Made by a program: the position numbers and the translations under genes. A stretch of DNA of 64,000 nt from Lepas anatifera (Eukaryota; Arthropoda; Thecostraca; Lepadidae): NCBI GenBank assembly GCA_034440635.1, contig JAOTON010000197.1, positions 432,001 through 496,000 on the forward strand, written 5' to 3'. Positions within the stretch are counted from its first letter, which is position 1, and each line of letters opens with the position of its first letter. The notes under the pieces were generated by a model that had not been told where the DNA came from, searched no databases, and worked only from the letters and a program-made list of their open reading frames with translations. Positions 43,987-53,589 of the stretch are shown here, piece by piece.

Positions 43987-46400
43987 TCTGGGGCCACCTA
44001 AGACCAACACTTGGCGGCACTCACAAAGCTAATTTTCGGCCGCTCTCCTGATTAGATCTCAGGGGGTCTCTGAGACCGATTCACGGCGCCTCTTGATCAA
44101 AACTGGGGGCCCATGAGAATCTCTCGGGGCTCCTGAGATTAGTTATCGGCCGCACCTCTGAGACTAATTATTGCCCCCCCCAGATTTACTCTGGAGGGGG
44201 GGCTGAGACGGACTATCGTGGCCATCCAGATTAGCTCTTGGGGTCCCCTGAGGCAGTCTTTGGGGTGGGGAGGGGGTCTGGGAATGACTTCCAACAACCC
44301 TCTGAGACTTACTCTAGGGCGCCCCTGAGACAAACACCCGGGGGGGGGTGGAATCACCTCTGAGACTGAGTCTTTGGCGTTCCTGAGACTGACTCTCGGA
44401 GGCCCCCCTGAAATAGACTTTTGCGAGGCCCTGAGAACCATTCTCTGGGGCCCCTGAGACTAGCTCGGCCCCCCTCCCCTGAGACAGACTCCCGGGGCCC
44501 CTGATACCGACTTTTGGAGCCCCTGAGACCAACCCTCTGGGGCCCCCGAAATCTGCTTTCGGGGGCCTTGAGACTCACTCTCAGGGCGGGGGCCTTGAGG
44601 CCGACTCGGGACGCCCTGAGAACGAATCTTCAGAGGCCCCTGAGACTGACTCTGGGGGCCCCGTGATCAAAGAATCCTTTGCAGTGGTTCAGATTGGCAC
44701 AAGGGGGTCTGCGGACGCCTAGGGCCCCCTTGGCTACACCACTGCATCCACACTTTCGGGGGCCCTCCGAAATCACCATTTGGAGGCCCCTAAAATAATT
44801 TCTCCCCCAGACCAATACTCCGGAGCCCCTTGATACTGATGCCCGGGGGCTTCTAAGACCCAGCTCGGGGTCCCACTTGGATCAGGCTCAGGGGCACCCT
44901 TAGACCCATGCTCGCGCTTTTCTCAGGAGTACCTTGACACCGCTGTTCCGGGGCCCTCCAGATCAATATTTCGAGTCCCCCCCGAGACGAATGCTCGGTA
45001 CTCTGGAGTCCCTCAATACCGATACTCGGGGGTCCTGAACCCAGGCTTGGGGGCCCCTGAGACCAAACTCTGCGTCCATGAGGTCAATGCTCGTGCCTTA
45101 CTCATGAGTCCCTCGATATCAATAGTCGGGTGCACCCCGAGGGGGGCCCTGAACCCCTGAGACCAAGCTCGCGGGCCCCTGAGACCAAGCTTGAGGGGAC
45201 CCTGAGACCAAGCTCGGATGCTCCCTGGGACCAAGCTCGAGGGCCCCCTGACACCAAGCTCGGGGGTTCCCTGAGACCAAGCTCGAGACCCCGTGAGACC
45301 AAGATCGAAAGGCCCATGAGACCAAACATCGAAAGGTCCATGAGACCAAGCTTGCCCCCCCTCCTGAGATCAAGCTCGGTTGTCTCCTGAGACCAAGTTC
45401 GGGGGCCCCTGAGACCAAGCTCAGGGGCCCCGAGATCAATGTTCGGTATCCCAGAGCCCTCAATACCGATGATCGGGGGCCCCCTGAGACCAAGCTCGGA
45501 AGGTCCGTGACACTAAGCTCGGGGGTCCCCTGAGACCACGCTCGGGGGAGGGGGGCTGAGACCAAGCTCTGGGGCACCCTGAGACCAAAATCGAAAGGCC
45601 CGTGAGACCAAGATCGAAAGGTCCGTGGGTCCGAGCTCAGGGGCCCCCGAGATCAATGTTCGGTACTCTGGAGCCCTCGATACCGATGATCAGGGGCCCC
45701 TGAGACCAAGTTCGGGGTCCCCTGAGACCAATCTCGGGCGTTCCCGGAGACCAAGCTCGGAGGGCCCCTGACACCAAGCTTGGGGCCCCTGAGACAAAGC
45801 TCGAGGGGCGCTGAGATCAAGCTCGGGAGCCCCCTGAGACCAAGATCAGGGGCCCCTCGACACCAATGCTGATGTTTTCCAGTGCATACGGTCAGCCTTA
45901 TGCATCAGATACCCTCGGAGGTCCCCCCTGAGACCAAGCTCGAGGGCCCCCTGACACTAAGCTCGGGGAGAGAGGGGTCTGAGACCAAGCTTGAGGGCAC
46001 CCCTGAGACCAAGCTCGGGGGTCCCCTGAGACCAAGCTCGGGGGCCCTGAGACCAAGCTCGGGCCTCTAAGACCAAGCTCGAGGCCCCTGAAACCAAGCG
46101 CGGGTCCCTGAGACCAAAATTGACAGGCCCGTGAGACCAAGATCGAAAGGCCCGTGAGACCGAGCTCAGGGGAGGGGCCCTGAGACCAAGCTCGGGACCC
46201 CATGAGACTGAACCTAAGGGTCCCCCAAGATCAATATTCGGTATTCTGGAGCCCTCGATACCGATTATCGGGGGCCTCCTGAGACCAAGCTCGGGAGGGC
46301 CCCCGAGACCAAGCTCAGGGGCCCCGAGATCAATGGTCGTGTTTTTAGCGCATAAGGTCAGCCCAAGGGGGTCCGCAGACCCCAGGGACCCCCTCCCCTG
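43987..46400. repeat. GC-rich minisatellite, CCTGAGACCAAGCTCGGGGG
   Basis: Dozens of units of about 21-26 bases with core CCCTGAGACCAAGCTCGGGG. The left part is more degenerate (CTGAGACTGACTCT) and the right part more regular. Longer higher-order blocks recur with GAGATCAATGTTCGGTA and CCCTCGATACCGAT at about 45120, 45440, 45660 and 46230. Apparent reading frames through it are by-products of the unit length. Confidence 0.85.
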
Positions 46401-47020
46401 GCTACGCCACTGTCAGAACATTTCAAGGGGCCCATTCAAGCTCAGTGGTCAGTGGCTGTAAAGCCTATATAGGGGTCCCAGACCATCTCAGGAGCTCTCA
46501 GTTCCACACAGAGGTCAATTTTAGCTCTGATGACCAGATAAGCTTAAGGGCCCGGATCATCCAGGGGCCCCTTGGCGGCATATATGGGGTTTCAGAACAG
46601 TTCAGGGTTTCAATTAAAGCTTATAACCCAATTTCAGGGCAGGGGCCCTATTACTGTGCAGGGGCCTCAGATAAGTTTAGGGTCTTCTGTGCATCACAGG
46701 GGATCCAGATTAGCACAAGGGACAATATTAACTTTACGGTCCCAGCTCAGCTCAGGGCCCCCAGGTCGGTGGATATAGGGCCTGGCCAGCTCACGGGGCC
46801 CTGTTCAAGGTCACGGCTCCTAGCTCAGTTTAGGCATCCTAGAACAGTTCATGCTGCCCAAACCACCTCAGGGGCGCTCAGTTCAGCTCAAGGGGCCCAG
46901 ATTAGCTCGTATGGCATCAGAGACCAGTTCAGGGGCCCCAGAAGCTCAGGGGACCTTAAAATCGACTCATAGGACCTCAACTTAGTTTAGGGGTACATGT
47001 AACTTTAACGGAGTTCCGGG
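46400..47020. repeat. GC-rich minisatellite, CAGTTCAGGGGCCC type
   Basis: Same word set as 42413-43010 (CAGCTCAGGGCCCC, GGTCCCAGA, TATAGGG), so the two flank the central array like a split or duplicated block. Confidence 0.65.
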
Positions 47021-47155
47021 GCAAGCTATCGAGCCAGCCAGTCAGTTTCTTGCTTGATATTACAGTTCTTGATATTCTTGTCTCCGTTGCGGGGGCCATC
47101 ACTGAAAAGTGGGGGGCCAGTGGCCCCCCTGGCCCCCCCGGTTCCTACGCCTATG

Positions 47156-47595
47156 CCACTCCCTGTACTACTAGTAGGTAATTCTACTATAACTTCCCCC
47201 ATTGATGTTGCAAACACAATAGCGAGAACTTGGGCAGACCGGTGGCAATTGGGTACGAACGATATACGATTTATAGACATAAGATAAAGAGCGAGCTGAC
47301 TCCTGTGAACTTCGATTCTGCTGATGTCTATTCTTATTACGACCTTTTTACACTTGACGAGCTGAAACATGCTGTGACCCAAAGCAAAAACACATCACCT
47401 GGGCCTGACCTCATTCACAATGTCATGTTGAAAAATCTGAGCATGCACTGTCTGACATCATTGTTAAATACATACAACTACATCTGGACATCACATGATT
47501 TTCCGGAGGGGTGAAGGGAAGCTGTGGTGGTCCCGATTTTGAAGCCAGGGAAGGATGGTCACGATCCTCTTCACTTCCGGCCTATTGCTCTCACA
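47156..47595 (+). pseudogene. LINE copy 5 ORF2, start of RT
   Basis: TWADRWQLGTNDIRFIDIR, then in a shifted frame LDELKHAVTQSKNTSPGPDL and YNYIWTSHDFPEG. After TGA come VVVPILKPGKDGHDPLHFRP and IALT, where the 152-bp MITE interrupts. These are the RT finger motifs also seen in copy 1. Confidence 0.85.
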
Positions 47596-47747
47596 CAGGA
47601 GCGTTGGAACTATATTCAAAGTTGGGAGGGGGGGCAGCGGGAATTTTCAAGTCATTTCTTTCCAGTCAACGCCATAGGGTTAATGGTTAAGAATCATGAA
47701 AGTTGGGGGGCAGCTTCCCCCCTGCCCCCCCCGTTCCTACGTCCCTG
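47596..47747. mobile_element. hAT-like MITE, 152 bp, perfect 8-bp TSD
   Basis: CAGGAGCGTTGGAAC at the left and GTTCCTACGTCCCTG at the right are inverted. CTCTCACA is duplicated exactly at 47588-47595 and 47748-47755. It is related to the ends of the 5.86 kb hAT insertion (GGGCGTAGGAACCGG type). Confidence 0.9.
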
Positions 47748-47755
47748 CTCTCACA

Positions 47756-47864
47756 TCATGCTTATGTAAACTGTTTGAACGGATGGTGAACAAGCGGCTC
47801 GTTTGGTTTCTGGAGAGCACAGATTTCTTTTCTGAGTATCAGTGTGGTTTTAGAGCTGGACGCC
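47756..47864 (+). pseudogene. LINE copy 5 ORF2, RT continuation
   Basis: SCLCKLFERMVNKRLVWFLE and then STDFFSEYQCGFRAGR, after which LINE copy 6 begins. Confidence 0.85.
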
Positions 47865-47875
47865 CCCTCAGGGGA

Positions 47876-47917
47876 CCGATCTTCACTTGCCGGATTCGTC
47901 CGGCAAGTAAAGATTGG
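47876..47917 (+). other. LINE 5'-terminal UUCG hairpin, copy 6
   Basis: CCGATCTTCACTTGCCGGA, loop TTCG, TCCGGCAAGTAAAGATTGG: 19 base pairs with one C-A mismatch and one G-T pair. Confidence 0.85.
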
Positions 47918-48879
47918 AGCAACGGGGTGTGACGCGCCCGGGGCCCCAGGCAGCCTTGGGAGGCACTTGTCGTATCGCCGCGGATACATCTTTTCTAGCC
48001 CTCCGACGGCCGCTGCCTCTTCCGACTTCGGTCGGTAAGAGTCGGCGTCTGTTGTCGGTGGCTCTGGTGATGAGGTCAGCGGCGATGCTGATGTTTGCCT
48101 TACGGGCCCTTTGTTACCTGGTCGGTAACCGTATTGGATCGGGTCAGATCTGTCCTGCACCTCCCAGTATGTAGCTCCTGTTTGTTTTTGTTTTCTTATT
48201 TAGTTGATTATTTTTAGTTCCTGTCCTCTTTTTACGCTTCAGTTATTGGTCCCACAGTTATTTGCCTTCTTCGGCATTTTATGGGTGTAAGGCGCCCACT
48301 CGAGGCGTATCTCGAGCCCCGGCGACGAAGTTGACGGAATCTTGGGAGGTTGAGGTCCCCCTCGGGCGGGTCAGTCCCGAGGGCTCCAACACGCCCCCTT
48401 TGGCCCAGATATCTCGATCCAACCGGGGGTAAGTCGTCCGTAGGCTGCCGCGGGCGGCCTAGCTACGCGGCAGTGTCTACGGGCACTGTCGCTCGGTCCA
48501 GCTGGGCAGGGGGGATTGTTTCGGGCGTGCGGCGCGGCGCACTTCGCGGTGGGGACTGTGATAGTTCTTGCCGGGCGCGACGCGGGCCGGGGTTTCGGAA
48601 ACCGTCGTTTTTCGAGACCCCGGCCTTTTGGCGCGCCTGGTTGACCGCAGTCTCCGCTGCGTGAGGGCTGCCGCGTTTTGCTTCGTCCCGAATCATGGCC
48701 CTGCCGGCCCACTGGGCTGATGGCGTCAAGGGGGTGGGTGCTTTCTGATCGGAGGGGTTGCGTGAGTATCTCTCGCCCCTCTGAGACGGGCGCACCTGCC
48801 CCCGTAGGCACTGTACCAGCCCCCGGGCCCAGCTATTGACAGCTGGTAACCCGGGGGGCCGAAGGTAGATTAACCTTCA
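47918..48879 (+). other. LINE copy 6 5' UTR
   Basis: About 960 bases shared with copies 1, 2 and 4. GC-rich blocks (GGCCCCAG, GGCGGCCTAGCTACGCGGCA) flank a T-rich middle (48178-48240). I-group LINEs have internal promoters in this position; no promoter motif was confirmed here. Confidence 0.6.
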
Positions 48880-50913
48880 ATGGCTTCTCAGGTCTCTCCT
48901 TCTACCGCACAGATCTCATGGACCCCGACCCCTGCTACGAACCAGACTACCCCGAGCTCACCCTCTGGCACCACTGCTGTGATGGACTGTGTCGATTCCT
49001 GCTTCGCACCCCGCGTCTTAACGATCCGAACGGAGGACCCCAGTGTTAAGCTTAATACCTTCCAGCTACACGGGGCGCTTAATGCTTTTGGTGATCCACG
49101 GGATGTGTCATGCCGCCCGAACGGAAACATAGATGTCGAGCTCAAAACGGACACAGACACAGCAAAGTTGCTACATGCCAAGTCCCTCACGATCAAAAGT
49201 GGCAACGCTTCAAGGTGCATCCCGATAACAGTGGTCCCGCATGCCACGAGGAGTAGCTGCAGAGGTGCTATTTCCTGTCCCGAGTTGGAAGATGTATCGG
49301 AGGAGGAGATCCTTGCCGAGATGAGAACCCAGGGCGTAATAGGCGCTAAAAAAATGCAAAGGCGAGAGGAGGGAAAGCTTACTAGCTCAGGAACGATCGC
49401 TCTATCCTTTGCTGGACGCGCTCTACCCGAAAAGGTGCGCGTTGGCGGGCGCTCCATCCGCGTCCGACCTTTCGTCCCCAATCCGATACGATGTTTCAAG
49501 TGCCAGTCGTTCGGGCACTTTGCGAACACTTGCAGGGCCAAAGAGCGCTGTGCTCGGTGTTCGGGTCACGACCACAGCTCCAAAACTTGCAAGGCGAAAG
49601 ACCTGAAATGTCCCAACTTCGGTGAGGCTCAGGAAGCCTGGAGCAAAGCGTGGTCAAAACTGACACATGCGAAGGAGGCGTTAAAGAAAAGAACCCAGCG
49701 AGCAGGAACAAGGATCCCTATCACTCCAGCAGCACTAGCGAGAACAAGGGCACCAGCAGCAGCTGGCTCACCCTCATACCGAGATGCAGTGCTCGGAAGC
49801 AACACACCCATGGCCAACATCACACAAAACACTACAGTGAATGACTTGATCCGCTTAACTATGCAGAACCTCGTAGAAATCCTTCTGCGTTTCATCCCAC
49901 ACACTAGCCTGTACATCACCACGCTGGGAAGAAACACAGCTGAACAGTCCACCCAATGCGACCTTATCGGACCACTGGCACATGGTACCCCACAAAATGA
50001 AACGCCTGATCAAGTGGACAACAATGAGCTGACCGACCTCGAGGTCTCAACACCAGCTGTTGACGAGCCTGAAAAGGCTACACCTAGCACAAAACGCCCT
50101 AGGGTTGACGCCTCCCTACCAAACGCACCTCAAAATCACTCCGAGCCCCCACTAGGTAAAAGGCCAAGAGCCTATGACATAGAAAGGCTAGCAGCCGAGA
50201 TAGCTGTTGCAGACGCATCAGGCCCGGACCTGGGACAGACATCGCCCCCAACACCCGCGTCAGGCCGATCTGAAGCTCCAGCTGCATCACCGCAGCCGAC
50301 GGAGAGCGCTGAATCCACACCCAGGGTCGGACACATGGAGGCAACAGAGGATTCTGCTTTGATGCCTCCTCCGTCCGGAGGTTCTACAAAACAAAGAGCT
50401 CACACAGAAAAGAAAATAGAAACAACAGGCAACAAAACAAATAACAAACAAGAAACAACGTATACAACTCAAAGTAAAAAACGCAAGCTCGCGTCCCCGA
50501 CAAGCAACAAAACAAAACAAGACACTACAGAAACAATAGAAAAACGACCGGGACACCCATTCCGATCCAGTAAAGGTGTCACACTAGAAATTCCTCGGGC
50601 AACAATGAAAACAACCCACCAACCAATCAAGCAAAACCTCAATGAGCGTGCACGATCCATGGAGAACTTAGCGCCTGCGCAAGCAGACCTGAGAAATGCT
50701 GCGGACCTTAGACAGCGGATACGTAGGCCCACCCCTTTAGACGACGGGAGGCCTGCATATGCAGGCGATGCATATATGGTGGAGAGGCCGATCTTCACGA
50801 GGCGCTCACCTCCAAGAGATGGCAATGTTCCTCCCCGGGAGGCACCAAACTGGAACTCCCTCGTTGCCTGGAGAGAACCTGAGATGTATGACGGGAGAAA
50901 TTGGGAGACATGA
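48880..50913 (+). CDS. LINE copy 6 ORF1, Gag-like protein, 677 aa, intact
   Basis: ATG at 48880, stop at 50911-50913. Residues about 57-190 form the core Gag domain (VKLNTFQLHGALNAFGDPRD, RSIRVRPFVPNPIR). Two CCHC knuckles follow: CFKCQSFGHFANTC (205-218) and CARCSGHDHSSKTC (224-237). The third, conserved in copies 1-3, has lost its ligands (CPNFGEAQEAWSK, from 244). The rest is a long hydrophilic tail rich in Thr, Ala, Pro and Lys, ending YMVERPIFTRRSPPRDGN and MYDGRNWET. The protein should coat LINE RNA. It is the only unbroken ORF1 of this family in the window. ORF2 begins 58 bases downstream. Confidence 0.9.
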   Translation: MASQVSPSTAQISWTPTPATNQTTPSSPSGTTAVMDCVDSCFAPRVLTIRTEDPSVKLNTFQLHGALNAFGDPRDVSCRPNGNIDVELKTDTDTAKLLHAKSLTIKSGNASRCIPITVVPHATRSSCRGAISCPELEDVSEEEILAEMRTQGVIGAKKMQRREEGKLTSSGTIALSFAGRALPEKVRVGGRSIRVRPFVPNPIRCFKCQSFGHFANTCRAKERCARCSGHDHSSKTCKAKDLKCPNFGEAQEAWSKAWSKLTHAKEALKKRTQRAGTRIPITPAALARTRAPAAAGSPSYRDAVLGSNTPMANITQNTTVNDLIRLTMQNLVEILLRFIPHTSLYITTLGRNTAEQSTQCDLIGPLAHGTPQNETPDQVDNNELTDLEVSTPAVDEPEKATPSTKRPRVDASLPNAPQNHSEPPLGKRPRAYDIERLAAEIAVADASGPDLGQTSPPTPASGRSEAPAASPQPTESAESTPRVGHMEATEDSALMPPPSGGSTKQRAHTEKKIETTGNKTNNKQETTYTTQSKKRKLASPTSNKTKQDTTETIEKRPGHPFRSSKGVTLEIPRATMKTTHQPIKQNLNERARSMENLAPAQADLRNAADLRQRIRRPTPLDDGRPAYAGDAYMVERPIFTRRSPPRDGNVPPREAPNWNSLVAWREPEMYDGRNWET

Positions 50914-50971
50914 TGAACCCCCGGGCTTTAAAGCAAGACAGCTTTTACACACCCTACTAGTACTCTATTCA

Positions 50972-51264
50972 ATGACTCACGTTTTACAATGGAACATGCG
51001 TGGCTTCAGGGCCAACATAACGGACCTCCAGGCGCTAATAGCCTCAAAGAGTCCAGCAGTCATAGCTATCCAAGAAACCAAACTAAAACAAGAACAAGCT
51101 TGCAATCTACCTCACTACAAAACACCGATATGATTTTCTCACTGTCACAATAGCACATGGTGGAGTAGCTCTATTTGTTCACTACAGCGTTCCCTCATCG
51201 CCATTTCACATCCATACAAATCTACAAGCAGTAGCTGCAACAATAGACCTGGGACATATAAAAA
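50972..51264 (+). pseudogene. LINE copy 6 ORF2, truncated endonuclease
   Basis: MTHVLQWNMRGFRANITDLQ, AIQETKLKQEQACNLPHYKT, then a frameshift (about two bases lost near 51118) and TIAHGGVALFVHYSVP, AVAATIDLGHIKT. It breaks off before the catalytic GDFN motif. No RT remains. Confidence 0.85.
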
Positions 51265-51312
51265 CAATCTTTACTTGCTGGACGAATCCGGCAAGTGAAG
51301 ATCGGTCCCCTG
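51265..51312 (-). other. Solitary inverted LINE 5'-terminal hairpin
   Basis: The - strand reads TCAGGGGACCGATCTTCACT, then TGCCGGATTCGTCCAGCAAG and TAAAGATTG. It is the first 48 bases of the LINE and no more, ending exactly at the foot of the hairpin. It faces the + strand hairpin at 47876, so copy 6 is bounded by inverted repeats. Confidence 0.85.
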
Positions 51313-51735
51313 ATGGGGCATATTCATACTAGCGTTACTTTTGAACTATTCTTTCGTGCGCACTTGAAGTGTCTAGTGTGAAAGGTGTTTCTGCTTTTTC
51401 CGAGATGATTAAAACATATATCAACATGACTTCTTATTACCTTTCGTTGATGACTTACAGTTCAGCGAAATTTACCTCAAACATATTTTTAGATGTATTA
51501 GGGTGATTTGTAAGCGTGACCGAATTTGGAGATAAAAATTGGACGGATGCTCATATTGAACCAACTGCTGCGAAAAACTGCCGATGGGACCATCATTTAA
51601 AAGCAAGGCAAGCCGTGTAAACCCAATGAATACTCTGTGAACTGCATTGTAACTCATGAGCTCCTGCATGTACCAGTCGGTGTTGGGCTTACTACCAGGA
51701 GCCGGTTGGCTGACTGTGACCGCTTCCTGATGCAG
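51313..51735 (+). other. End of intron 3
   Basis: Non-coding; ends at acceptor CTTCCTGATGCAG next to exon 4. Confidence 0.5.
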
Positions 51736-51914
51736 CGGTGAGCCGGAGAACGCCTACGACGAGCCGCCGCCGTTCGCCAAGCGTGCCCGCTACGGCCCCG
51801 ACCAGGGGCAGGGTCCTTCCGGGGAGTTCGAGCCCCGCCCGGGCGCGCCGCCCGACCTGCCGAGACTGACCCGCACGGTGGGACCGGGCCCGGTCGTGCC
51901 GCCGCCGCCCGAGA
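51736..51914 (+). CDS. RRM protein, exon 4
   Basis: Acceptor CTGATGCAG|C and donor CCCGAGA|GTGAGT. With two bases carried from exon 3 it reads GEPENAYDEPPPFAKRARYG, then GEFEPRPGAPPDLPRLTRTV and PGPVVPPPPE. KRAR is a likely nuclear localisation element. The GC-rich codon use and Pro content match exon 3. It ends in phase 1 and the next exon was not found in the remaining 12 kb. Confidence 0.7.
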
Positions 51915-53589
51915 GTGAGTACTGCACAGGCAGGTGGTCGCCTGAGGCCTGCCTTACCTCGGCTGAGACGCTTGTGCCGCACCAACATCACATTTGTCTG
52001 TAATGCTGCCTCGGAAACTGAAGTGCCATGAGACAATAACTTATACAGCATGTGTTGGCATTGTTTGTTTGCCGAGTGAGCAATGTCTTTGTGGAGGTTG
52101 AGCTTAAGTTGAAGGTCGCTGTTTGTGCTTTTATTTCCACTATCGCTGGCAACAGAGGCATAAACAGCCTACTCATACATTGCGTTTTCGAATTGTCATC
52201 TTTTCTTGTTAAAACTTTTCCGCTGTTTCAATTTCGAACTGGAAAAGAATCACCGGTGGGCAAGTGGCTTATTGGTCCGAATTTCAGGCTAGACTTCGTT
52301 TGTAAACATGGGTTCAACTCCCCAGTGGGAAGCCACCTTCTGTGTTCTTTTGAATTCAGTATATTCCCCGGAAAGGAAGGCGCGTAAAGGTATTGTGATG
52401 TTATGATGGACGCGGGCGTCAGGCACTCGGCTAAAGCTCTTTGTCAGGGATTCTTAGAACCGGGTAGGGTGGTGATTTTGACTCAGTTTTAAATGTGCCT
52501 ATTATTGCCACTTTGGCCCGTAAATGATTGCAGCGCAAGAATTGACCCAGGCCTGATGGGCTGAGGCCGGCCGTCTGGAGAGCGCGGCTGGCCAGTAATG
52601 GCGAACTTGCTCCGTGACAGATAAAGGCAGGGGGCCCAAATTTTATCTAGTGGGACCAGGTAAACAATCTACTAACAAAAGTGACGTAGTCTGGGCGACA
52701 GAATAATGCTGTTCCAAGCGTTATGAGCAATAAAAACAAAACTCGCGTGCTTAAATCATCAGCGCTACCTGCTTTGTATATACCTGCTGAATGAAACATA
52801 CGAACTCCGGCCCGCCGGTTACTGATGGGGGGGCGGAATTTTGCCGAGGGGTGCCTGGTTCCTGTTTTCCATCCAATAACTTCTCGATTTCAGCTAAATT
52901 GGGAAGCTTCAATCCAATTGAATTCAGTTTAGGTACTTGTCTTTCCTGCAATTTATTTAAAGTGTTATTACAACGACTCAATAACTCATTGAAATTTTTG
53001 GAAACATAAGCTGTGCATTCACGTGTTTTCCCTATCAGCTAACAGGTAACTGCTAAGATTCATTTTTGCCTCCTCACGCACATGTGTTTCTGTGGTTTTA
53101 TTATACATACTTACACAGAAAATTTTAGAAATTTGCAAGTTTACTCTGCAAATTTCACCGAGCAGATGACTATATCACAGGTTTTTACTCTTGCAAATAC
53201 ACACTCATGAATTTTGCACGCTTATTTATTTCGGCGCACACATTTAAACGCGTCTCGCCGTCTGACATCTCCGTCAGCTCGGAGAGTCGGAAGGACGCCT
53301 TCAGTATCTGTAAACCTAGCAGGCACTATGATGCAAACTGCTTGCGCTTGCGCTGCCCCCTTTTCGCTGCTGCTGCCTGCTGATTTCGCTGGCTAATGTG
53401 TCGCAGGCGTATAAATGTTCTCGTTTGTACAACATGTCGAATAATCCGCCTGTCTTTCGAGGGGTGTTTCAGGGCCAAGACACTGGATAGCCTTTTTTGC
53501 CAATCCTCCATACATCGGAACCCAACAGATCACAACATTTAAAAATACTTTTTTAACCTAACTAAGATTTTTTTTTAACCACAAGACTG
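51915..53589. other. Intron 4 start, no features recognised
   Basis: No further exon with the required phase, no repeat of known type. GTTCAACTCCCCAGTGGGAA at 52314 has a B-box-like look but no A box was found. Confidence 0.4.

Larger units (their letters stand above)
41299..47155. mobile_element. Large hAT-like insertion, 5.86 kb, with internal arrays
   Basis: Left end CAGGGGCGTAGAAACGG and right end CCGGTTCCTACGCCTATG are imperfect inverted repeats of hAT type. Flanks CCACTCTC (41291-41298) and CCACTCCC (47156-47163) match at seven of eight, and the LINE reading frame resumes at once. A second right-end-like sequence (GGTTCCTATGCCTATG at 42391-42406) suggests a further nested or tandem hAT copy inside. 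Contents: SINE B copy (41955-42120), GC-rich arrays (42413-43010, 43987-46400, 46400-47020) and an AT-rich island (43060-43985). No transposase found. Confidence 0.75.
38916..47864 (+). mobile_element. I/Jockey-group LINE copy 5, split by three hAT insertions
   Basis: Consists of a 5' UTR piece in inverted orientation (38916-39038), the C-terminal part of ORF1 (39041-39597), then ORF2 in four pieces: 39658-39848, 40376-41298, 47156-47595 and 47756-47864. The pieces are separated by elements at 39849-40375, 41299-47155 and 47596-47747. LINE copy 6 begins where the RT motif QCGFRAGR ends, so the rest of the RT is lost from this locus. Confidence 0.85.
47865..51264 (+). mobile_element. I/Jockey-group LINE copy 6, 5' UTR, intact ORF1, ORF2 start
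   Basis: 5' UTR 47865-48879 with the terminal hairpin, ORF1 intact (48880-50913), and ORF2 starting at 50972 but breaking off in the endonuclease at about 51264. There it meets an inverted copy of the 5'-terminal hairpin (51265-51312). It was inserted in copy 5. Copy 5 does not resume to the right, so the locus was rearranged. Confidence 0.85.
22928..51735 (+). other. Intron 3 of the RRM gene (about 28.8 kb)
   Basis: Inferred from the phase-compatible donor at 22927 and acceptor at 51735. It holds five LINE copies, several hAT-type elements and GC-rich arrays. No host exon was recognised inside it, though one could be hidden. Confidence 0.6.

Noticed and set aside
45119..45577. Protein with repeated SLVSGGPRAWSQG peptides
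   Set aside because: A by-product of the GC-rich minisatellite; several overlapping frames give similar peptides.
43987..46400. CRISPR-like repeat array
   Set aside because: Units are adjacent and variable without unique spacers, and the genome is eukaryotic.
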